DNA of 64,000 nucleotides from Salarchaeum japonicum (GTDB lineage Archaea; Halobacteriota; Halobacteria; Halobacteriales; Halobacteriaceae), in assembly GCF_020614395.1 (NCBI RefSeq), contig NZ_CP085325.1:1-64000 (forward strand). Direction: 5' to 3'. Positions 8,437-17,565 of the stretch are shown piece by piece. Numbering within the stretch: position 1 is the first letter of the stretch; every line of letters begins with the position of its first letter. Under the pieces are notes generated by a model. That model was not told the origin of the DNA. It worked only from the letters and a program-made list of their open reading frames with translations, and ran no database searches. Both the position numbers and the translations under genes were made by a program.

Positions 8437-9984
8437 ATGAGTGATGATGCATCTGGCGACTCTTCAATTTCCTACGACGATGTGGTTAGCGAGGCACTAG
8501 CGGAACGCGATCTTGATGAGGAGATCGACGCTCTCAGCAATATCTTATCCGAGAACCTTCTTGGCGACCGCAAGGCGCTTATCGAGAAGCAGATGCAGCT
8601 GGGCGGGTTCGAGGGGTCAGTCTCCAGCGCGTCCGATGTCCATGATATCAAGTCAGTATTCCAGGAGCACCCTGAGCAGGCGAAGGGGTTACTGGAGGAG
8701 CTGCAGGAGTTCTTCGATGAACTCCGGCGGGAGCCACCGTCACTCGATGAACTGAAGGTCGCGCAGGGACCGATCGGAGGGAAACCAGACGACGCGGAAC
8801 TTACGGTCCACCAGGCGGACGCGACAAAGATCGAGCCGGACGTGGACGCTGACCACGAACACGCGATCGATGTCGCACCGAACAGCGTCGACCTGATCAT
8901 CACGTCGCCGCCGTACTGGCAGAAGCGTGACTACGGGATCGAAGACCAGTTGGGACAGGAGGACTCGGCACAGGAGTACGTCGAGGACCTCGTGGCCGCG
9001 CTTGACAAGTGGCGGGAGTTCCTCCGGCCCGGCGGCTCGATCTTCCTGAACGTCGGGGATACGTACAAGCGCCGCAGCATCACCGGCATCCCAGGGATGT
9101 TCGTGCAGGAAGCCCGGAATGACGGCTGGACCATCCGGAACGAGATCGTCTGGGAGAAAAAGAACGGTATCCCGTCATCAGCGAAGGATCGACTGGCGAA
9201 CCGACACGAAGCGATCTTCCATCTGACCAACGATCGCGACTACTTCTACGACCTGTACGGGTACTCGAAGGCGTACGGCAACGGGTCGAACGGTGGCGAC
9301 GTCTGGGAGATCGCGCACGACCGGAACACCGGCGACCACCTGGCGCCGTTCCCGACCGACCTCGTCCGCCGGATCATCACGTTGGCGTGCCCGCCGGCTG
9401 TCTGTCCGGAGTGCGGCCACACTGCCGACCGAGAGTTGGAGCGCGACCCGATCAACCTCGACACGTCCCGGACACAGGCCAGGCGGGCGCTGGAGATCTA
9501 CAACGTGGCCAAAAACCGGGATAACTTCGAGGCGTACGAAGACGAGGACGGCGAGTACCGCTGGCGGCTGACATCCGGTGACGATACCATCACGGAGAGC
9601 GAGGAGGTGTACGATTCGGAACGTGCTGCCGAGGAGGCCATCGATAACGTTCAGCTGGAGAAGAAGCACCTCAACGCGATCCAGAAGGTCGGGATTTCTG
9701 ATGCCGGGAAGGCAAAGGAGTTCCAGGACGGCGCCGGTCGGAACGCCGAGGACGTGCAGGAACTGGCTGACAACGCGAAGAAGATCCTCGGCGGCTACTT
9801 CCGGGAGTTCACGTTCCCCAAGCCGACCACGAAGGGCTGGACGGACTGCGACTGCGAGGTCGACAAGCTTCCGGGCCTCGTGATGGACCCGTTCGCCGGG
9901 TCCGGGACCACGCTCGAAGCCGCGGACGAGCTCGGATACCGGGCCGTCGGCGTGGACCTGGACGACTCCCACTTCGATGGATGA
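8437..9984 (+). CDS. Beta-class DNA methyltransferase (N4-cytosine or N6-adenine) with an internal insertion
   Basis: A 515-residue SAM-dependent DNA methyltransferase. Catalytic motif IV, DLIITSPPYW, is at about 150-160. The SAM-binding motif I, DPFAGSGTT, is near 484-492. This IV-before-I order is typical of the beta class, and SPPY is common in N4-cytosine enzymes. Between motif IV and motif I a long insertion (about 323-470) starts with CPECGH and ends near CDCE, so the two cysteine pairs could close a zinc site around a target-recognition region. The N-terminal 120 residues are helical and unassigned. The protein ends about ten residues after the motif II-like VGVDLDDS. It has its own TATA-like GGATTATAC box just upstream. 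Confidence 0.9.
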   Translation: MSDDASGDSSISYDDVVSEALAERDLDEEIDALSNILSENLLGDRKALIEKQMQLGGFEGSVSSASDVHDIKSVFQEHPEQAKGLLEELQEFFDELRREPPSLDELKVAQGPIGGKPDDAELTVHQADATKIEPDVDADHEHAIDVAPNSVDLIITSPPYWQKRDYGIEDQLGQEDSAQEYVEDLVAALDKWREFLRPGGSIFLNVGDTYKRRSITGIPGMFVQEARNDGWTIRNEIVWEKKNGIPSSAKDRLANRHEAIFHLTNDRDYFYDLYGYSKAYGNGSNGGDVWEIAHDRNTGDHLAPFPTDLVRRIITLACPPAVCPECGHTADRELERDPINLDTSRTQARRALEIYNVAKNRDNFEAYEDEDGEYRWRLTSGDDTITESEEVYDSERAAEEAIDNVQLEKKHLNAIQKVGISDAGKAKEFQDGAGRNAEDVQELADNAKKILGGYFREFTFPKPTTKGWTDCDCEVDKLPGLVMDPFAGSGTTLEAADELGYRAVGVDLDDSHFDG

Positions 9985-9999
9985 CCACTCCATGAGACC

Positions 10000-10602
10000 A
10001 TGACAGAATACGTATTGACCGAAGAGGCGGTCCGCGACTGTATCGACGAGCTGGTGGAGCTCCCAGTCCACCGCCACTTCCCGGGGTACCTGTGCCTGGT
10101 CCGCGAGGCTGGACAGGAGGGGCGGACGACAGGGCTTGATTTCAACTATGACGAGTTCTTCGACGCGTTCTTCCGTGTCGCTGACGGCGATAAGCCGTAC
10201 TTCGTCCCGTTCAAGGAGGCTGATGACCCGAACTGGCCGACACTCCGGTTCAACGAGAACGTCGCCGGGACGTACGCACAGTCCTCCCTGCGCGATACCT
10301 CGCCGCTCCGGGACGTGGCGAACGTCGACGGGTCGGGGCACGGAGCGACATGGACGCTCGTCGATGAGCACTGGATCCCGGCATGCACGCATTTCTGCAA
10401 CAGTACGCAGATCCCGGTCGAGGCGTTGGCCGGGTTCCTGTTCCGGGACTACGCATTCAGTGCCCATGCGCCGGACGGGAACACGCTGGTCGATGCGTTC
10501 TGTGAGGAGTTCTACTACGGGCGAGCGTCGGACGAGTTCCAGCACCTGTACGAGATGGGCGCGGTAGACATCGGTTCGGAGGATTTCACAGAACATGAGT
10601 GA
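10000..10602 (+). CDS. Unknown protein, methyltransferase cluster
   Basis: A 200-residue protein starting 15 bp after the methyltransferase stop, and overlapping the next gene by 8 bases (ATGAGTGA). It is rich in aromatic residues and His/Cys (HRHFPGYLCLVREAG near the start; HWIPACTHFCNS near 122-133). No known motif was found. Tight coupling to both neighbours implies co-expression and probably a shared complex. The Cys/His pairs could bind metal, but spacing does not match a named finger. Confidence 0.75.
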   Translation: MTEYVLTEEAVRDCIDELVELPVHRHFPGYLCLVREAGQEGRTTGLDFNYDEFFDAFFRVADGDKPYFVPFKEADDPNWPTLRFNENVAGTYAQSSLRDTSPLRDVANVDGSGHGATWTLVDEHWIPACTHFCNSTQIPVEALAGFLFRDYAFSAHAPDGNTLVDAFCEEFYYGRASDEFQHLYEMGAVDIGSEDFTEHE

Positions 10603-11071
10603 CCAGAGCCGACTCGGCGACCAGAATCGTATCCGGTCCGCGGGGAAGGTCCGGCGGCTATCGCTGGACGACCTCGGAATCCCGCTGACCGATGAGAGCG
10701 AGAGCCGTGCGGAGAAACTGCTGCAGGCGGCCGAGGACGTTGCCCCGAACACTGTCGGGGACGGTCCGGACCGTGGTGCCGCGGTGATGACGGCGGGCGG
10801 CGCGATCTATGCTGCGGCCCGGATTGAGACGCCGGACCAGCGGCAGACCAGCCACGAGCTGGAGCTGGCGGTGAAGATGGCGCTGTCGGATGGTGCCGGC
10901 CGCATCATCGAGGCGACCGTCGTGTCCGAAGAGGAGCCGGTGTCGGTGTGCGGCGATTGCCGCGAGCTCGTTGCGGCGTTCGCGAACGAGGACGCGGTCA
11001 TCCATGGCGTGGTGGATGGCGACGAGGTGTTCGCGGCGACGGTCGGGGAGCTGCTTCCGGACGAACTGTAG
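10595..11071 (+). CDS. Cytidine-deaminase-fold protein with displaced catalytic glutamate
   Basis: A 158-residue protein. Residues about 65-150 line up with cytidine deaminases: GGAIYAAARIET, then SHELELAVKMALSDG, then EEPVSVCGDCRELVAAF. The zinc ligands His and the CGDC cysteines are present. Aligned by the SDG that follows, the usual (C/H)AE reads HEL: the catalytic glutamate position holds leucine, with glutamates one residue to either side. It could therefore be a zinc-binding but inactive or re-registered relative of CDA. It overlaps the upstream unknown gene, so it belongs to the methyltransferase operon. A base-modifying or nucleotide-sensing role in the cluster is inference. Confidence 0.75.
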   Translation: MSDQSRLGDQNRIRSAGKVRRLSLDDLGIPLTDESESRAEKLLQAAEDVAPNTVGDGPDRGAAVMTAGGAIYAAARIETPDQRQTSHELELAVKMALSDGAGRIIEATVVSEEEPVSVCGDCRELVAAFANEDAVIHGVVDGDEVFAATVGELLPDEL

Positions 11072-11117
11072 GACGCCCGAAATTCTCAAACCACGCCGGG
11101 ACGAATTACCTGTAGAC

Positions 11118-11468
11118 ATGGGTACCTCCGTGCGGCCCTACGGAGATGGAGTGTTGGTCTATGAGCCGGTGTATAGCTGGATTACTAGAACAGCAGATAT
11201 CATCGGGATGTACCTAGATCTCCCCGTCTCAATTGGGTTACCGCTCGCGTCGGAGATGGCCTGGGACGAGGTTGTTGGTGGCGTCGGAGTCTCGATATCT
11301 ATTGTGGGGATGGCTCAGTTACTGCTGATGAAGCTATCTGGTCGGCTCTATCGAGGTGTCAGGCAACGTGTTGGACCGATGGAGATGGAGATCGCGATGT
11401 CCCCTGACGCCCCGACAGAGACTGAGGATGGCATGATCGGTCAGGTTATCTCTGCGGAGACGGTGTGA
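11118..11468 (+). CDS. Small membrane-associated protein, GHKL cluster
   Basis: A 116-residue protein starting 46 bp after the deaminase-like gene. One probable membrane helix, VVGGVGVSISIVGMAQLLLM (about 54-73), and a more weakly hydrophobic stretch before it (ADIIGMYLDLPVSIGLPLA). The C-terminus is acidic and cytoplasmic by the positive-inside rule (RLYRGVRQR follows the helix). No family recognised. A membrane effector or anchor would fit a defence cluster, but that is speculation. Confidence 0.6.
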   Translation: MGTSVRPYGDGVLVYEPVYSWITRTADIIGMYLDLPVSIGLPLASEMAWDEVVGGVGVSISIVGMAQLLLMKLSGRLYRGVRQRVGPMEMEIAMSPDAPTETEDGMIGQVISAETV

Positions 11469-11511
11469 CCGCGGCCAGTTGATAGAGGGTATCCCAATTG
11501 CTGGCTCCGGG

Positions 11512-12864
11512 TTATTCGACCATACAGTAGTCCGATACGTCCAGCTGATCTAATTTCTGATAGAACGCATCCCTGGCCTGGTCATCGACGAGTGCGTCCT
11601 CTATCGGGAGTCCTCCATCGAGTAGTGACGTGTTGGAGTCCATCCAGGCGAATATGATGATCGCAAGGCGGAGTATCTTCCAGAGATCTGACTGTAGGGG
11701 GCTAGGTTCACGGTCCACGTGGCCGCCGTGGGCCCACTGATTGCGGAGTTCATATCCTTCCTCGATCTTCTGAGCGACCGTGAGCGGATCGAGTCCATCG
11801 ACCGTGTTCCCGATGAGGAACCCGGCGTACCGCGGGACATCGTTACTTGGAGTAGTGCCGCTCGTGTGCTGGACGAACAGTGATTCCAGCCCCATGATGG
11901 CCGATGTGACGCTATTCTGGGGGAGACCTAGGGCTCGGATCGACCGGCCGTAATGGCAGGTCGCGACGTCCACGGGCGGCTTGAAATTGTATGGTATCGA
12001 CCACGGGTGCGAGAACTCGCGGGTCGTTGGCTCGTGAAACGGCCGCAATAGGGACAGCGTGTTCTCGACTTGCCCGCTGTTCGCCTCCGTGAGTTCTGCT
12101 TCAAGGGAAGCAGTTTCACCTCTGAAACGGTGCCCGAGCTTATGCATATCGTAGCTGATCGGCTTTAGATAGAACTGGGGGACACGGATCCACCCGCCCA
12201 GTGAGAGTCCGAGGGCGACCGTATACAGGTTGATGCCTTTGTCAGGCATTCTTGCGAGCACGTCGTTCTGCGTGTATTCGACCCGGAGGTACGAGTTATG
12301 GAACAACTCGTGGGCCTCGATCAGTGCTGCGGGCTTCCCAGCGTCCTCCTCGGCAAGGACTTCGCCTGCACGGAAACTCCGCGCTTCGACCCCATCGGAT
12401 ACCTGGACCGCGTCACCTTCGACCTGCAGGCCGTACAGGATCGCGATATACTCCCCCTTGCTCTGTCCGTGAAGATCCGCAACGACGTTGGAGTATACCC
12501 GATCCAACTCGGAGTCATACGAATCGATTCGCTCCCCTGTCTTCCCGAACGCATCGATCAGTAGCCGCTTGAGGTACCCGTAGCGGATCTCCCTGTCGTA
12601 CTCGTCCTCCAGATGGGATCTGAACGCAGCCGCCGCCTCTACGTCGGAAATCCAGTCGATCTCCGAGAGCGCTTGGCCGAGGTCTGGGCGTTCGACGGCC
12701 TTGAACGTCGCTTCATCATCTTCATCAGATTGAAGCTGCCAGACCTGTTTCTCGGGCAACTGGACATCCTGGAGTTCAGCCGCGGCCGACTCCAGCAGCT
12801 CCTCCACTAACCGCCTCAATTTCTCGTCCCGATCACCGACTTCACTGAAATCGGAGATGTCCAT
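11512..12864 (-). CDS. HEPN-domain protein (ApeA/Apea-like)
   Basis: A 450-residue protein. The C-terminal third (about 310-430) is a helical HEPN domain: SVTSAIMGLESLFVQHT, a middle helix, then YELRNQWAHGGHV, which holds the R-x4-H pair (about 373-378) of HEPN ribonucleases. The N-terminal 300 residues are a divergent alpha/beta region as seen in Apea-type proteins. HEPN RNases are standard abortive-infection effectors. It is the only minus-strand gene in the 5.4-15.6 kb cluster, inserted between its membrane protein and the second GHKL gene, and divergent from the latter with about 65 bp between starts, so the two may share regulation. Confidence 0.85.
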   Translation of the reverse strand: MDISDFSEVGDRDEKLRRLVEELLESAAAELQDVQLPEKQVWQLQSDEDDEATFKAVERPDLGQALSEIDWISDVEAAAAFRSHLEDEYDREIRYGYLKRLLIDAFGKTGERIDSYDSELDRVYSNVVADLHGQSKGEYIAILYGLQVEGDAVQVSDGVEARSFRAGEVLAEEDAGKPAALIEAHELFHNSYLRVEYTQNDVLARMPDKGINLYTVALGLSLGGWIRVPQFYLKPISYDMHKLGHRFRGETASLEAELTEANSGQVENTLSLLRPFHEPTTREFSHPWSIPYNFKPPVDVATCHYGRSIRALGLPQNSVTSAIMGLESLFVQHTSGTTPSNDVPRYAGFLIGNTVDGLDPLTVAQKIEEGYELRNQWAHGGHVDREPSPLQSDLWKILRLAIIIFAWMDSNTSLLDGGLPIEDALVDDQARDAFYQKLDQLDVSDYCMVE

Positions 12865-12929
12865 CTGGGCTGTTCGACACGTTCTAGCGGGCGGAATTTA
12901 AGTTGTGCTAGTGACTTTCTCCACATAAC

Positions 12930-15575
12930 ATGGCTAAATCAGGGGCCTCGTCCGACGCCGAAGAACCGGATCGGGGCGATCTCGCCGGGTTCGTTTCTGA
13001 GGCGGAACGCGAGCATGAGTTTCAGATCGAGATCAGCTACGACATCCTCCGGCAGGTCTCGTCGCAGCTCTATACGAACCCGCGCCGAGCGATTGAGGAA
13101 CTGGTGTGTAACAGTTACGACGCGGCAGCGACCGAGTGCTTCGTTTCGACGCCGGAGACGACGGACGACATCCTGCAGGTGCTGGACAACGGCGTCTCGA
13201 TGGACAAGGACGAGATGGAGATCCTCTGGGAGGTGGCCGGAGGTTCCAAGAAAGAACTGGCGGAACAGGGCGAGGAGCGGGTGATCGACGCGGGCGACAT
13301 CGAAGGACGGCGACAGATCGGACGGTTCGGGGTCGGGAAGCTAGCAGCGTTCGCGCTGGGGAACGAACTGACGCACGTGGCCACGAAAGACGGCGTCACA
13401 CGGATCATCTCGGTTAGGCAGGAAGATATCGAGGGTCATGACGTCGGCAATCCGCCCGAGGCCGAGATCTACCGGATGGACGAGGACGAGGCCCGCGACT
13501 ATCTCGGTGCGTATCTGGATGGCCTACCCGACCCGTGGGACCAGAACTGGGACAGCTGGACGCTGGCTGTCGTCGATGATGTTGACGAGGACAGCTCGGG
13601 CCGGGACCTGAAGCCGGAGTACCTCGACCGGATGATCCGGACCGCCATCCCGCGTTCGGCCAACTTCGTCGTCCACCGGAACGGGCAGAAGGTGGAGCCG
13701 CGGGACTACCCGGACGAGCACTACGCACACATCGAGAATCTGGCGAAGGACGAGGACGCCCGCGAGAAGGTCGAAGAGGGGCTGAAACAGTTCTGGGTGG
13801 ACTGGAGCGAGGAGTACGACGAGGCCGACGACGTTCCCGAGGAGAAATACGAGCTCGATATCGTCCAGATCAATCCCTACGAGGAATCGGACGGGGACAT
13901 CGATGACGACGATGTTGAGAGCAAGGACGCGGATGAAACCGAGGAGGACGATACCGAAGCAGATGATGGCGAAGAGGAAGCCGGCGACGAGGAAGTCAGT
14001 AACGAGGAGTTCGGGGCTGAGGTCGCCGCCGTCGAAGTTGACGACCTCGGCCCCGTCGTTGCCCGGGGAACGATCTACAAGGAGCTACTGACCCGTGATA
14101 AGCTTGAGGATCGGAACCTCCACGATTACGGGTTCAAAGTCAGGGTCCGGGGGAAGCTGCTGAACCGCGGGGATCCTCTGTTCGGCACCCGGGACAAGGT
14201 CTACCAGTGGTTCAAACGGTTCCACGGCGAGTTCGAGATCCCCGGACTCGATGAAGCGATCCTCGTACAACGGGACTCCGTCCGTGAGGGCCTGAAGCCC
14301 GAGCTGAGCCGAACGGTGATGGAGAGCTTCTTTAGTGTACTACGAAGCCGAGCTGTCGAGGCGAAACAAGAAGAGGAGGAGGAATACGACCCAGAAGAGT
14401 TCGGGCACCGCCTCCATTCAATCTCGCCGCACAAAGCGCCCCAGGCACTGGAGGGGCTCGCGAACCGTGACGACACCGATTACCCCCGGGGTGGATGGAA
14501 GGACGTCGATATCCACCTTGCAGAACACGGCCGTGACGGGGACGCAGTGGACTACCACGACGGCACCATTTACGTCAATACCGACCACCCGCTATTCCGG
14601 TCGCTGGAAGCTGATGACATGCCGAGCGAACTGGTCAAAGTCGTCGGAGAGGCGCTCGCGGGCAACCTCATCGCCTCTGGCTATCTGTCCTACAAGGACG
14701 TCCGGGAAGACCTGGTCGACGACAGCATCGATATCTCCGAGGACGCGCTCAGGACCGCTTCCCGGTACCTCGAAGACCCGATCGAGTATTACAAGGAACA
14801 GATCAAGACGGCGTCGCACGAGGGAGATGACCCCTTCGAGCAAGCGATTGTCGACGCGCTAACCCATATCGGCATCGAGGCCGAGCACTACGGCGACTCC
14901 GGCGACTCGGACGCGATCATCACATTCGGAATCCAAGGCGGCGAACAATTCAAAATCTCACTTGAGGCGAAAGGGAAAGAAGAAGGTGCTGTCGACCACT
15001 CGGACGCTGAATTCTCAACGGCTCTTGAACATATGGACCACGACGACTGTGACCACACGGTGTTCGTCGCACGAGAGTTCCAGCTCAACGGGCCGCCAGG
15101 CGTGGAGGATAGCAAACTCTTGAAGCAGTTCCGGAGGCACGATGACCTCACGCTGTTGACTGTAGAGGCGATCCAGGAGATGTTGGACCGGCACGCAGAC
15201 CGCGGATTCAGCCACGAGCGGATTAAGAACATCATGACGACGGACGCTGAGCCGGGTAATGGAGAGCTATTGGACGTGATTGAGGAGGAATGGAACGAGA
15301 TGCCTGAGGAGACCGGGGTTATGCGGACGGTCTTGGAAGAGGCTAGACAGCAGTTCCTCGATGAAACAGTCGACGCGCCGGACATTGGGATGGTGCGCGG
15401 TGCGCTACGTGCCAAGGGGAAAGATTCTATCGACAAAGACACAATCCGAACCGCTTTGAGGATCGCCCAGGCGGATACCGGGATGGTGAGTTTCAATCCC
15501 GACGACAATTCGTTCTCTATCAACCAGAAGCCGGAACAGATCCTGCAAGAGATGGATCAAAGTGGAAACAACTAA
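12930..15575 (+). CDS. GHKL ATPase fused to a PD-(D/E)XK nuclease-like domain
   Basis: An 881-residue multidomain protein. N-terminal GHKL ATPase: RRAIEELVCNSYDAA (Glu57, Asn61), QVLDNGVSM (Asp86), and lid GRFGVGKLAAFALG (131-144). A very acidic insert occurs at about 325-365. A transducer/linker runs to about 630. Then a nuclease-like domain: PFEQAIVDALTHIGIEAEHYG, an aspartate in DSDAII near 661, and the LEAKGK (E-x-K) near 678-683, the PD-(D/E)XK arrangement. Residues about 780-870 are helical and possibly winged-helix. An ATP-driven clamp with its own nuclease is a plausible restriction effector, with the methyltransferase at 8437 as protector. Confidence 0.9.
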   Translation: MAKSGASSDAEEPDRGDLAGFVSEAEREHEFQIEISYDILRQVSSQLYTNPRRAIEELVCNSYDAAATECFVSTPETTDDILQVLDNGVSMDKDEMEILWEVAGGSKKELAEQGEERVIDAGDIEGRRQIGRFGVGKLAAFALGNELTHVATKDGVTRIISVRQEDIEGHDVGNPPEAEIYRMDEDEARDYLGAYLDGLPDPWDQNWDSWTLAVVDDVDEDSSGRDLKPEYLDRMIRTAIPRSANFVVHRNGQKVEPRDYPDEHYAHIENLAKDEDAREKVEEGLKQFWVDWSEEYDEADDVPEEKYELDIVQINPYEESDGDIDDDDVESKDADETEEDDTEADDGEEEAGDEEVSNEEFGAEVAAVEVDDLGPVVARGTIYKELLTRDKLEDRNLHDYGFKVRVRGKLLNRGDPLFGTRDKVYQWFKRFHGEFEIPGLDEAILVQRDSVREGLKPELSRTVMESFFSVLRSRAVEAKQEEEEEYDPEEFGHRLHSISPHKAPQALEGLANRDDTDYPRGGWKDVDIHLAEHGRDGDAVDYHDGTIYVNTDHPLFRSLEADDMPSELVKVVGEALAGNLIASGYLSYKDVREDLVDDSIDISEDALRTASRYLEDPIEYYKEQIKTASHEGDDPFEQAIVDALTHIGIEAEHYGDSGDSDAIITFGIQGGEQFKISLEAKGKEEGAVDHSDAEFSTALEHMDHDDCDHTVFVAREFQLNGPPGVEDSKLLKQFRRHDDLTLLTVEAIQEMLDRHADRGFSHERIKNIMTTDAEPGNGELLDVIEEEWNEMPEETGVMRTVLEEARQQFLDETVDAPDIGMVRGALRAKGKDSIDKDTIRTALRIAQADTGMVSFNPDDNSFSINQKPEQILQEMDQSGNN

Positions 15576-16065
15576 TATAAACAAACAATCACGAGTGCTC
15601 TGTATTGGAAAATAAAGTATACGGGACGCCAAATGGTCATGAAACAGTAGGACTCTTACCTCCAGTACAACAAGCAGGACCCCCCATCACACTCGCCTAC
15701 GAAGCAAGCGAAGCACACGACTATCGTACTAATGGACACAGTTCGTTCGCGCTGTCGAAAGTGTCCCCTCACAACTCAGCTGGGATCAAACGTGATTTGT
15801 CGGGAACTCGCTGAGCACGAGAACGGAATCAGACAGCGTATAAAAACTAGCAAGAACGAGGAGTCAGCCATCAATAGATAGTGGTGGCACCACTACGCTT
15901 TCCAGAATATCGGTGACGCGAGCTTCTGGACAGTCGCCTCTATCGATTTGTTGTGTGATCAACTACCACAATCTGTAGACTCACCTCTATCGACTTGTTC
16001 CTGTCACCGATGGAGCTGAGTCATCGACAACACCCTCACCCCTATCGACTTGTTCGATGAACACC
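15576..16065. other. Origin flank (left) with three iterons
   Basis: No gene is evident in these 490 bp. The right part carries three direct copies of the origin repeat; the left part (15576-15930) shows no recognisable element. Confidence 0.6.
15938..16055 (+). repeat. Origin iterons, left cluster (3 copies)
   Basis: Three plus-oriented copies of the consensus CACCCCTATCGAYTTGTTC: 15938-15952 (CTCTATCGATTTGTT), 15982-16000 (CACCTCTATCGACTTGTTC) and 16037-16055 (the best copy, ending 11 bp before the orc gene's stop). Inferred Orc1/Cdc6 binding boxes. Confidence 0.8.
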
Positions 16066-17391
16066 CTACTGATTGAGTTGTGCATTCACGACGGTGCGGA
16101 GTTCGTCATTGTGGACATCATCAAGTCGTGAATCCTCTCGAAGCGTCTCGATGATAGTCTCCGGATTCTCACCAAACGTGAACTCGAGGTAGCTGCCTGA
16201 GTGTGGACCCTGACTCTTCCGCTCTGTCTCGACTAACGAATACGTCGTAAGTTCCTTCATTTTGTTCACGTACGTCTCCTGGTGGTACTGGTCCGAATCC
16301 AGGGTACCCGTCAAGTACTGATACACCCGGTAACCAATCGGGCTCTTTGCTGCACCAGTTCCGGCCTCACGGGCCACAGCTGCAGTCGCGAACAGACAGA
16401 GCTTCTTCTGCGTACTAATCCCACGTGTCACCTCCAACACGCGGTTCTTTTCAACCTTATCTTGGGCCTCTCGAACGTGCTCTTCACGGACTTTGTCTGC
16501 ACCTGTTTTTTCTGCAATCGACCCCGCTGTTCGCATCAAGTCGATTGCCTTCCGGGCATCCCCGTTGGTTTGGGCGGCGAATGCTGCTGCGAGCGGGATG
16601 ACGTCATCGCTGAGTGCATCCTCGTGAAAAGCGTCTTCCCGAGCCCGGAGAATCTCCCGGAGTTGGTTGGCGTCATAGTCACTAAAGTGAACGTCCTCGG
16701 GAGTGAACGAGCTGAGAGCGCGACTTCCCACACTCTCCATCATCTTCGTGTCGTTCGTGATGGCAGTAACAGAAACTTGGGCGGTGATCTCATCGGTGCT
16801 TCCAGCACGAGAGAGCTGATAGAGAAGGCGGGAGAAGGCTGGTTCGTCCTTGTCGCGACGACCGACGAGCATGTCGAGTTCATCGAGAATGAATACGACT
16901 GTATCGTAGTGGTCGTTGATCAGACGGTAGAGTTCGCGCCATTTTTTCTTGTTTGGAACCCCGTGTTCCGGAACGTCGACACTCGTTCCGATGTCGTTCG
17001 CCACCTTTCGTGCAAGTTCGTAGACGGCTGCACCGAGGGTGCCCACGTTCTGGCAGTTCATCTGGATGACACCGAACCGGATGTCACGACTCTCACAGAG
17101 TTCGACGATGTTCTGACAGACGGCGTTGATGATGAGCGATTTCCCGGTCCCAGAGGGGCCATAGAGGAGAAGGTTCGGCGGTCGTTCGTTACTTATTGCG
17201 ACACGGAGGTGCTGAGTAATATCGGTGAGTTGGGTGTCACGACCGACGATACGTTCTTCGTCGACGATCTCGTTCGGTTCGAGGAGTGACCGGTTCTTGA
17301 TGAGACTCGCGGCTTCTTCCTGCTCGAGAATGAGATCTTTGATAGAACCCGTGGACTCGGAGGTTTCCTCGGGACCAGGATCCGTGGGCAT
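16066..17391 (-). CDS. orc: Orc1/Cdc6 replication initiator
   Basis: A 441-residue AAA+ initiator that recognises the plasmid origin and recruits the helicase. Walker A is GPSGTGKS (about 78-85) and Walker B is VVFILDELDML (about 162-172). Sensor 1 is VTAITND and sensor 2 is NGDARKAIDLMR; a winged helix occupies roughly 330-441. The ATG at 17391 is preferred over an in-frame GTG at 17403 because a TTTTAGTATCC box lies about 27 bp upstream, giving a leaderless transcript. Iterons with the same consensus flank the gene on both sides, the usual cis-linked arrangement of haloarchaeal orc genes and their origins. Confidence 0.95.
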   Translation of the reverse strand: MPTDPGPEETSESTGSIKDLILEQEEAASLIKNRSLLEPNEIVDEERIVGRDTQLTDITQHLRVAISNERPPNLLLYGPSGTGKSLIINAVCQNIVELCESRDIRFGVIQMNCQNVGTLGAAVYELARKVANDIGTSVDVPEHGVPNKKKWRELYRLINDHYDTVVFILDELDMLVGRRDKDEPAFSRLLYQLSRAGSTDEITAQVSVTAITNDTKMMESVGSRALSSFTPEDVHFSDYDANQLREILRAREDAFHEDALSDDVIPLAAAFAAQTNGDARKAIDLMRTAGSIAEKTGADKVREEHVREAQDKVEKNRVLEVTRGISTQKKLCLFATAAVAREAGTGAAKSPIGYRVYQYLTGTLDSDQYHQETYVNKMKELTTYSLVETERKSQGPHSGSYLEFTFGENPETIIETLREDSRLDDVHNDELRTVVNAQLNQ

Positions 17392-17565
17392 ACCGGGACA
17401 CACTCTATCAGGATACTAAAAGATTCCCCTGTCGATTTCTTTTCTATCGGTATGACGTTCAGAACCAGGATATCGGAGGGTTACACCGTTGTCCTCTGCG
17501 GCCCCCGACGATTTGTTAGGACCCCTTCGTCTCGACCGATCCAGGAGAACTCCCGAACACCCTCT

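Noticed and set aside
9178-10752. 524-codon minus-strand frame opposite the methyltransferase operon
   Set aside because: Antisense shadow; no motif, and it crosses three real plus-strand genes.
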